43,780 bases of DNA from an uncultured beta proteobacterium (GTDB taxonomy: Bacteria; Pseudomonadota; Gammaproteobacteria; Burkholderiales; Burkholderiaceae_C): assembly GCA_903894475.1 (NCBI GenBank), contig CAITQH010000438.1, positions 1 to 43,780 on the forward strand. The letters are read 5' to 3'. Position numbers and translations under genes: made by a program. This document shows positions 22,465 through 28,881 of the stretch, piece after piece. The notes below the pieces were generated by a model. It saw only the letters and a list, made by a program, of their open reading frames with translations. It searched no databases and was not told the origin of the DNA. Numbering within the stretch: the first letter of the stretch is position 1; each line of letters begins with the position of its first letter.

Positions 22465-25425
22465 ATGCTGTTGACTAAAAAGGCGGGCGCTGTCGGCCCA
22501 AGCGAGCATTCTTCCTTCGTTCACGGTCTGCGCCGCGGCCTCTCCGCGGCCCTGCCGACCATGGACCGGCGCGTTTTTCTGCGCCGCTCCGGTCTCGGTG
22601 TTGGTGTCGGCCTGGCTGCCTCGCAACTCACGCTGGTGAGAAAAGCCCATGCCGGTGCGGACAGTGTCGCCATTGGCGAGGGAAAGATCGAGATCAAGCG
22701 CACGGTCTGCACGCACTGCTCGGTCGGTTGCGCGGTCGACGCCGTGGTCGAGAACGGCGTCTGGGTGCGCCAGGAGCCGGTTTTTGATTCGCCCATCAAC
22801 CTCGGAGCCCACTGCGCCAAGGGCGCCGCACTGCGTGAGCACGGGCACGGTGAGTTCCGCTTGCGCTACCCGATGAAGCTTGTCAACGGCAAGTACCAGC
22901 GCATCAGCTGGGATACGGCGCTGGCCGAAATTACCGAGCGCATGCTCGACCTGCGCAAGGCCAGCGGGCCTGATTCGATTTACTGGGTTGGATCAAGCAA
23001 GCACAACAACGAGCAGGCTTACCTGATGCGCAAGCTGGTCAGTCTCTGGGGCTCCAATAATTGCGACCACCAGGCGCGCATCTGTCACTCCACCACGGTG
23101 GCAGGTGTCGCCAATACCTGGGGCTACGGCGCGATGACCAATTCGTACAACGACATGCAGAATAGCAAGTGCGCGATGTACATAGGCTCCAACGCTGCCG
23201 AAGCGCATCCCGTGAGTTTGCTTCACATGTTGCACGCCAAGGAAGGCGGCACCAAGATGATCGTGGTGGACCCGCGCTTTACCCGCACCGCAGCCAAGGC
23301 CGATGAGTTTGTGCGCATCCGCTCGGGTTCCGACATCCCCTTCCTGTTTGGCGTGCTCTACCACGTCTTCAAGAACGGCTGGGAAGACAAGAAGTACATC
23401 AATGACCGTGTCTATGGCATGGAGAAGGTGAAGGAAGAGGTTCTCGCCAAATGGACGCCGGACAAGGTGGAAGAGGCTTGTGGCGTCAAGGAGGAGCAGG
23501 TGCTCAAGGTGGCGACCATGATGAGCCAGAACCGGCCCAGCACCCTGGTCTGGTGCATGGGCCAGACCCAGCACACGATTGGCAACGCGATGGTGCGGGC
23601 CTCCTGCATTTTGCAGCTGGCGCTCGGCAACGTTGGCAAGTCCGGTGGCGGCACCAATATCTTCCGTGGTCACGACAATGTTCAGGGTGCCACCGACGTC
23701 GGTCCCAACCCGGATTCGCTGCCCGGTTACTTCGGCATCGTCGAGGGTGCCTGGAAGCACTTTGCCAAGGTCTGGAATGTCGATTTCGAATGGATCAAGA
23801 AGCAGTTCGCTTCGCCCGCCATGATGAGCAAACCCGGCATCACGGTGTCGCGCTGGATCGACGGTGTGCTGGAGAAGAATGAGCTGATCGACCAGGACTC
23901 CAACCTGCGCGGCGTCTTCTACTGGGGTCACTCTCCCAATTCACAGACGCGCGGTCTGGAGATGAAACGCGCCATGGACAAGCTCGATCTTCTGGTGGTG
24001 GTGGACCCCTATCCGTCGGCCACCGCGGCGATGGCCGCGATGCCGGGCAAGCCGGAGGACCTGAACCCGAATCGCGCTGTCTACCTGCTGCCCGCTGCGA
24101 CTCAGTTCGAGACCTGTGGTTCTGTGACGGCGTCGAATCGTTCTTTGCAATGGCGCGAAAAAGTGATTGAACCGCTGTGGGAGAGCCGCAGTGATCACAT
24201 GATCATGCAGCAGCTGGCCGACAAGCTGGGTTTTGGCAAGGAGTTGTCGAAAAACTTCAAGATGCAAAAGGTCCGTGGCATGGATGAACCGGTGCCAGAG
24301 GACATCCTGCGCGAAATCAACGCTTCGCTGTGGACCATTGGCTACACCGGGCAAAGTCCTGAACGACTCAAGGCCCACATGCGCAACATGCACGTGTTCG
24401 ATGTCAAGACGCTCAAGGCCAAAGGTGGCAAGGACAAGGAAACCGGCTATGACTTTACCGGTGACTACTTCGGTTTGCCTTGGCCCTGCTATGGCAAGCC
24501 TGAACTCAAGCATCCGGGATCACCCAATCTCTACGACACTTCCAAACATGTGATGGACGGCGGGGGCAACTTCCGCGCCAATTTTGGTGTTGAACGCGAC
24601 GGTGTCAATCTGCTGGCCGAAGACGGCTCGCATTCGCTCGGTGCCGACATCACCACCGGCTACCCCGAGTTCGACCACGTTTTGCTGAAGAAGCTCGGCT
24701 GGTGGGACGATCTCACGGAAGCCGAGAAGAAGGCCGCCGAGGGCAAGAACTGGAAGACCGATCTGTCGGGGGGCATCCAGCGCGTGGTGATGAAGGTCCA
24801 TGGTTGTCATCCCTTTGGCAACGCCAAGGCGCGCGCTGTGGTGTGGAATTTTCCTGACGCGATTCCGCAGCACCGCGAGCCCCTGTACGGCATCCGCCCC
24901 GATCTTGTGGCCAAGTACCCGACGCACGATGACAAGAAAGCCTTCTGGCGGCTGCCCACGCTGTTCAAAACGATTCAGCAAAAGAACATCGCAGACAAGG
25001 TGCACGAGAAGTTTCCCTTCATCATGACCTCCGGGCGCCTGACCGAATACGAGGGTGGCGGTGAAGAAACCCGCTCCAACCCCTGGCTGGCCGAGTTGCA
25101 GCAGGAGATGTTCATCGAAATCAACCCCAAGGTGGCGGCCGACAAGGGCATCCGCAACGGCGAGCGCGCCTGGGTTTCAACACCGACCGGAGCGCGCCTG
25201 AATGTGCAGGCCATGGTGACCGAGCGCGTTGGCCCTGACACCGTGTTCATGCCGTTTCACTTCTCGGGTCGCTGGCAGGGCGCCGACCTGCTGGCCTATT
25301 ACCCGAATGGTGCAGCGCCGATCGTGCGGGGTGAAGCCATCAACACAGCCACCACCTACGGTTATGACAGCGTGACCATGATGCAAGAGACCAAGACGAC
25401 GGTTTGCAATGTGGAGAGAGCATGA
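22465..25425 (+). CDS. fdhA: Tat-exported formate dehydrogenase catalytic subunit
   Basis: 986 residues from ATG 22465, with GGAGA before it. The Tat signal is RRVFLRRSGLGVGVGLAAS (about residues 36-54). A 4Fe-4S site follows (VCTHCSVGCAVD and HCAKGAALREHG), then the catalytic position as cysteine (ARICHSTTV, residue 207), with His next to it. Molybdopterin segments include WCMGQTQHTIGNAMVR and FRGHDNVQGATDVGP. It lacks selenocysteine, so no SECIS is needed. It should oxidise formate in the periplasm with Mo- or W-bis-MGD and pass electrons to FdhB. Similarity over the C-terminal DMSO-reductase-type domain (FPFIMTSGRLTEYEG, VFMPFHFSGRW) supports full length. Confidence 0.95.
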   Translation: MLLTKKAGAVGPSEHSSFVHGLRRGLSAALPTMDRRVFLRRSGLGVGVGLAASQLTLVRKAHAGADSVAIGEGKIEIKRTVCTHCSVGCAVDAVVENGVWVRQEPVFDSPINLGAHCAKGAALREHGHGEFRLRYPMKLVNGKYQRISWDTALAEITERMLDLRKASGPDSIYWVGSSKHNNEQAYLMRKLVSLWGSNNCDHQARICHSTTVAGVANTWGYGAMTNSYNDMQNSKCAMYIGSNAAEAHPVSLLHMLHAKEGGTKMIVVDPRFTRTAAKADEFVRIRSGSDIPFLFGVLYHVFKNGWEDKKYINDRVYGMEKVKEEVLAKWTPDKVEEACGVKEEQVLKVATMMSQNRPSTLVWCMGQTQHTIGNAMVRASCILQLALGNVGKSGGGTNIFRGHDNVQGATDVGPNPDSLPGYFGIVEGAWKHFAKVWNVDFEWIKKQFASPAMMSKPGITVSRWIDGVLEKNELIDQDSNLRGVFYWGHSPNSQTRGLEMKRAMDKLDLLVVVDPYPSATAAMAAMPGKPEDLNPNRAVYLLPAATQFETCGSVTASNRSLQWREKVIEPLWESRSDHMIMQQLADKLGFGKELSKNFKMQKVRGMDEPVPEDILREINASLWTIGYTGQSPERLKAHMRNMHVFDVKTLKAKGGKDKETGYDFTGDYFGLPWPCYGKPELKHPGSPNLYDTSKHVMDGGGNFRANFGVERDGVNLLAEDGSHSLGADITTGYPEFDHVLLKKLGWWDDLTEAEKKAAEGKNWKTDLSGGIQRVVMKVHGCHPFGNAKARAVVWNFPDAIPQHREPLYGIRPDLVAKYPTHDDKKAFWRLPTLFKTIQQKNIADKVHEKFPFIMTSGRLTEYEGGGEETRSNPWLAELQQEMFIEINPKVAADKGIRNGERAWVSTPTGARLNVQAMVTERVGPDTVFMPFHFSGRWQGADLLAYYPNGAAPIVRGEAINTATTYGYDSVTMMQETKTTVCNVERA

Positions 25426-25434
25426 AGATTTCTT

Positions 25435-25488
25435 GTCATCCCGGACCTGATCCGGGATCCATGGATTGCGGGTCAAGCCCGCAATGAC
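25435..25488. repeat. Paired-hairpin repeat between fdhA and fdhB
   Basis: The 54 bp unit begins GTCAT and ends ATGAC. It contains two stems, CCCGG...CCGGG around 25440-25456 (loop ACCTGAT) and GCGGG...CCCGC (loop TCAAG) around 25468-25482. It starts ten bases after the fdhA stop and ends 43 bases before fdhB, so an fdhABC transcript would fold it into two hairpins. Such hairpins can shield an upstream mRNA part from 3' decay and so raise FdhA over FdhB; that is inference. Confidence 0.85.
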
Positions 25489-25530
25489 AGTCAAAACCCG
25501 CACGATAAGTACGGAACGAAGGAGATTTGT

Positions 25531-26163
25531 ATGGCAAGAATGAAATTCATTTGTGACGCCGAGCGCTGCATCGAGTGCAACGGATGTGTCACGGCTTGCA
25601 AGAACGAGCACGAAGTTCCCTGGGGTGTCAATCGGCGCCGCGTCGTCACGCTTAACGATGGCATTCCCGGCGAGCGGTCGATATCGGTGGCCTGCATGCA
25701 TTGCAGCGATGCGCCCTGTATGGCGGTCTGCCCTGTGAATTGTTTTTACCGCACCGATGAAGGGGTGGTGCTGCACGACAAGGACGTCTGCATTGGCTGC
25801 GGTTACTGCTCTTATGCTTGCCCGTTTGGTGCGCCGCAGTTTCCGTCGCAGGGTACTTTTGGTGTGCGTGGCAAGATGGACAAGTGCACCTTCTGCGCCG
25901 GTGGCCCGGAGGTCAACGGAAGTCAGGCGGAGTTCGAAAAATATGGTCGCAATCGTCTGGCCGAAGGCAAACTGCCGGTTTGCGCCGAGATGTGCTCAAC
26001 CAAGGCGCTTATTGCGGGCGACGGCGATGTGGTGGCCGACATCTTCCGCAACCGGGTCCTCAAGCGCGGCAAGGGTGCCGAGGTTTGGGGCTGGGGCACG
26101 GCTTACGGGTCCAAGCAGGCCGGGCAACCGGGTGTCGCGGCACCTGAAGGAGTCAAATCATGA
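25531..26163 (+). CDS. fdhB: Formate dehydrogenase iron-sulfur subunit
   Basis: 210 residues with four 4Fe-4S ferredoxin motifs: CIECNGCVTACKNEHEVPWG, CMHCSDAPCMAVCP, CIGCGYCSYACP and KCTFCAGG with a late CAEMCSTKAL. This is the standard electron-transfer subunit of membrane FDHs, moving electrons from FdhA towards the cytochrome. It has no signal of its own and should be exported by riding with FdhA. No C-terminal membrane anchor as in E. coli FdnH is visible. AAGGAG lies eight bases before the ATG. It overlaps the small lipoprotein gene by ATGA. Confidence 0.93.
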   Translation: MARMKFICDAERCIECNGCVTACKNEHEVPWGVNRRRVVTLNDGIPGERSISVACMHCSDAPCMAVCPVNCFYRTDEGVVLHDKDVCIGCGYCSYACPFGAPQFPSQGTFGVRGKMDKCTFCAGGPEVNGSQAEFEKYGRNRLAEGKLPVCAEMCSTKALIAGDGDVVADIFRNRVLKRGKGAEVWGWGTAYGSKQAGQPGVAAPEGVKS

Positions 26164-26381
26164 AGCGCGTTCTCGCAATGGCAGCGTGGGCGGTTCTGCT
26201 GAGCGCCTGCACTGAGTCGGCTCAGACTTTGGGCTCGGCAAGCAGGGACGTGCCAGCCTACCAGGGCACCGGCAAAGCCTTTGTCGCTGCTGGCTGGAAG
26301 CAGGGCGACAAGGCGGCCTGGGAGTCGCAACTCAAAGCGCGCATGCAACTCGGGCAGAACGATTATGGCCGGATGAATTGA
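26160..26381 (+). CDS. Small predicted lipoprotein of the FDH operon, 73 aa
   Basis: The N-terminus is a lipoprotein signal: basic start (MKR), hydrophobic core and lipobox LLSAC with Cys at residue 17. The mature part (about 57 residues) includes the block YQGTGKAFVAAGWKQGDKAAWESQLKAR written here in two halves: YQGTGKAFVAAGW and KQGDKAAWESQLKAR. It overlaps fdhB by 4 bases and is followed by fdhC after 13, so it is translated with the enzyme. It may tether or stabilise the periplasmic FDH at the membrane (inference only). Confidence 0.75.
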   Translation: MKRVLAMAAWAVLLSACTESAQTLGSASRDVPAYQGTGKAFVAAGWKQGDKAAWESQLKARMQLGQNDYGRMN

Positions 26382-26394
26382 GCAGGAGGCCCTG

Positions 26395-27531
26395 ATGAAA
26401 AGACCTCTTGCATTTGTTTTCGCTCTGCTGGCCAGCCTGATGGCGCTGGCGCAGAGCGCGCCGCCGCAGGCCGTGCCACCTGCCGTCCAGAGCCAGAATA
26501 TTGCCGACGTGAAACCCGATGCCAGTACCGAACCTGGCTATGCCATGCAAAGCAATGGCGAGCGCGCCAAGGTTCAGCCGGGCAATAACGCTCCTATGTG
26601 GCGTCAGGTTCGCGCTGGCGTCAATGGCGTCAGCAGCCTGCCCAAGTCAGAGGCGCCGGAGGCCGGCACGCTGATACAGCCTTTTGTCCAATACCCGGGT
26701 TCGCGTCTGACCAATGCCGGAGAAGCGTGGCGCCAGGTGCGAAACAATTTCATCATTCCCTACGGCGGGGCCTTGCTGCTGATTGTGCTGGGCGCGATTG
26801 GCCTGTTTCACTGGCGCATCGGTCCCATGAAAGTGCAGGACGAGCCCACCGGTCGTCTGGTGGAGCGCTTCACGCCGCTGGAGCGTTCCGCTCACTGGAC
26901 CAATGCCATCGCTTTTTGCGTGCTGGCTGCGTCCGGGGTCGTGATGGCTTTTGGCAAATTCTTTTTGCTGCCGGTCATCGGTACGACTTTGTTTGGCTGG
27001 CTCGCCTATGCGTTGAAGAATGTGCACAACTTCGTCGGGCCCTTGTTTGCCGTGTCGCTGCTGATCGTGATCGTGACCTTTCTGCGTGACAATTTACCGG
27101 CCAAGGGAGACCTGACCTGGATGCTCAGGGGCGGTGGCATTTTGTCAGGTCACGAGATCCCTTCCGGACGTTTCAATGCCGGCGAAAAGGTCACCTACTG
27201 GGGCGGTGTTTTTGTGCTTGGTCTGGTTGTCGTGAGTTCGGGACTGTTCATGGACAAGGCGCTGCCCGGGTTCGGCTATGAACGCGCGAGCATGCAGATT
27301 GCGCATATGGTGCACGCAGTTTCCAATATTGCCATGCTGTGCATGTTCATGGGCCACATCTACATGGGTACCGCAGGAACCCGGGGGGCGTACGACGCGA
27401 TGAGAACAGGTTACGTTGATGAAGTCTGGGCGCGTGAGCACCACGCGCTGTGGCTCGACGACATCAAGAGCGGTAAGATACCAGCGCAGCGATCGCAGCC
27501 GGATGCCCCTGGCCAGGCGGTTCAAGTATGA
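26395..27531 (+). CDS. fdhC: Formate dehydrogenase cytochrome b subunit
   Basis: 378 residues, longer than E. coli FdnI/FdoI because of an N-terminal exported extension: signal peptide at 5-20 (LAFVFALLASLMALAQ), then about 100 residues rich in Pro and Gln before the first core span (IPYGGALLLIVLGAIGLFHW). Heme-ligand histidines are expected in RSAHWTNAIAF, LKNVHNFVGPL and IAHMVHAVSN; MGHIYMGTAGTRGAYDAM is the typical C-terminal block. It takes electrons from FdhB and reduces the membrane quinone pool. AGGAGG lies before the ATG. The N-terminal extension is a normal feature of this betaproteobacterial subgroup, as I recall it. Confidence 0.92.
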   Translation: MKRPLAFVFALLASLMALAQSAPPQAVPPAVQSQNIADVKPDASTEPGYAMQSNGERAKVQPGNNAPMWRQVRAGVNGVSSLPKSEAPEAGTLIQPFVQYPGSRLTNAGEAWRQVRNNFIIPYGGALLLIVLGAIGLFHWRIGPMKVQDEPTGRLVERFTPLERSAHWTNAIAFCVLAASGVVMAFGKFFLLPVIGTTLFGWLAYALKNVHNFVGPLFAVSLLIVIVTFLRDNLPAKGDLTWMLRGGGILSGHEIPSGRFNAGEKVTYWGGVFVLGLVVVSSGLFMDKALPGFGYERASMQIAHMVHAVSNIAMLCMFMGHIYMGTAGTRGAYDAMRTGYVDEVWAREHHALWLDDIKSGKIPAQRSQPDAPGQAVQV

Positions 27532-27541
27532 GGAAGTTCCC

Positions 27542-27877
27542 ATGAAGAAGAATCTGAAAGCACTGTTGATCCTGGGTGGTGCCATGCTGCTGGCCGCGAC
27601 GGCGCTGGCGAAGCTGCCCGCACCGTCGGACGAAGCCAAGGCGAAGGCCGCAGAAGCTGCCGCCAAGACTGCCTGGACCGGCAAGCTCGAGGCCTACCAG
27701 TTGTGCAAGTCGCAGGACAAAGTGGCAGCGCGTACCAAGCCGGTTGTCAAGGGCGCCAAGCCTGCAGCGCCGGCAAGCACCTGCGTTGATCCGGGTCCTT
27801 TTGTTTACGTTCCGGCTGTGGCAGGTGCTGCCTTACCTGCCGCCGCAGCTTCGGCCGTAGCGGCGAAGAAATCCTGA
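27542..27877 (+). CDS. Small exported Ala/Lys-rich protein of the FDH operon
   Basis: 111 residues from ATG 27542 (the upstream open frame overlaps fdhC). A signal peptide is evident (KKNLKALLILGGAMLLAATALA), then an Ala/Lys-rich helix (DEAKAKAAEAAAKTAW), and a conserved-looking part with two cysteines, LEAYQLCKSQDKVA and CVDPGPFVYVP, which could form a disulfide in the periplasm. The tail is Ala-rich. It follows fdhC by 10 bases and its stop overlaps the apparent fdhD start. Function unknown. Confidence 0.75.
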   Translation: MKKNLKALLILGGAMLLAATALAKLPAPSDEAKAKAAEAAAKTAWTGKLEAYQLCKSQDKVAARTKPVVKGAKPAAPASTCVDPGPFVYVPAVAGAALPAAAASAVAAKKS

Positions 27878-28767
27878 GTCCGCTGCCCTACCTGACGCAG
27901 GCGCGTGCGTCTCTGACGCGCGAGATCAGCGCTGTCAACGAATTTGGCGAGCCTGCGACAGTATCGATTCCAGCCGAACGCGCACTGACGGTTTACGTCG
28001 ACAAGCGGGAAATCGTCACCTTGATGACCCTGGGCGCGCAACCCGAGTTGCTGGTGCTTGGCTTTCTGCGCAACCAGCGCCTGCTGCAGTCAGTGCAGGA
28101 AGTTCATTCCATCACGGTCGATTGGGATGTCGGCGCGGCGGCGGTGAAGACGCACAAGGGCATTGTGGATATTCGGGCGCGTACCGCCAAGCGCGTTGTG
28201 ACAACCGGCTGCGGGCAGGGCAGCATGTTCGGCGACCTTATGGCTGAAGTTGACAAACTGGTCTTACCCGCCGCCAGTCTGACCCAGGCTCAGCTCTATG
28301 GCGTTGTGAACGCTATTCGGTTGCAGGAAAGCACGTACAAGTCAGCTGGCTCGGTGCATGGTTGCGGCCTGTTTTGCGGTGAAGAACTTCTGCTGTTTGT
28401 CGAAGATGTGGGGCGCCACAACGCGATCGACACGATTGCCGGATGGATGTGGATGCATGACGATGCCACCGAGGTGGCAGTGCCTGGTTTGGAGCGGCCC
28501 GGCGCGGCGGCAGGCATGCGTGGCGACGACAAGGTGTTCTACACGACCGGCCGCTTGACCAGCGAGATGGTGATCAAGTCGGCGCAGATGGGGGTGCCTA
28601 TCGTGGTGTCGCGCAGCGGCATCACGCAGATGGGCCACGAGGTGGCAGAGCGCCTGGGCTTGTGCACCATTGGCCGTGCCATGAACAGGCGTTTTCTTTG
28701 CTATACCGGCACCGAGCGCCTGCAACTGCAGCCGGAACTGGTGCCTGTGTCATTGCGAGGAGCGTAG
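27874..28767 (+). CDS. fdhD: FdhD sulfurtransferase for FDH cofactor maturation (non-standard start, divergent motif)
   Basis: The protein is clearly FdhD: PAERALTVYVDKREIVTLMTLG, a central RVVTTGCGQGSMFG, VHGCGLFCGEELLLFVEDVGRHNAIDTI, and the C-terminal YTTGRLTSEMVIKSAQMG with IVVSRSGIT. FdhD passes sulfur to the Mo/W cofactor before it enters FDH. Family homology begins near 27880, but no ATG, GTG or TTG is in frame before 28021. CTG at 27874, overlapping the preceding TGA (CTGA), is the best start; 27871 ATC is another option. The E. coli CGxCG motif appears as CGQGS, so only the first Cys remains. The last residues and TAG stop come from a repeat element. Confidence 0.85.
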   Translation: MSPLPYLTQARASLTREISAVNEFGEPATVSIPAERALTVYVDKREIVTLMTLGAQPELLVLGFLRNQRLLQSVQEVHSITVDWDVGAAAVKTHKGIVDIRARTAKRVVTTGCGQGSMFGDLMAEVDKLVLPAASLTQAQLYGVVNAIRLQESTYKSAGSVHGCGLFCGEELLLFVEDVGRHNAIDTIAGWMWMHDDATEVAVPGLERPGAAAGMRGDDKVFYTTGRLTSEMVIKSAQMGVPIVVSRSGITQMGHEVAERLGLCTIGRAMNRRFLCYTGTERLQLQPELVPVSLRGA

Positions 28768-28818
28768 CGACGCGGCAATCCATGACTGCATGGATCGCCA
28801 CGATACGCTCGCGATGAC
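28749..28818. repeat. Inverted-repeat element overlapping the fdhD stop
   Basis: The 70 bp unit begins GTCATTGCGAG and ends CTCGCGATGAC, with an inner palindrome ATCCATG (28778-28784) and CATGGAT (28789-28795). It covers the last six codons of fdhD and supplies its TAG stop. A relative of this element type lies at 41815-41885. It could also act as a processing or decay-stopping hairpin at the 3' end of the FDH transcript. Confidence 0.8.
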
Positions 28819-28881
28819 AAATGGGCGGCTCGCCATAACCAGGAACATTGGGGGCCAAAGCAAATGCGTTAAGGTCGGGGA

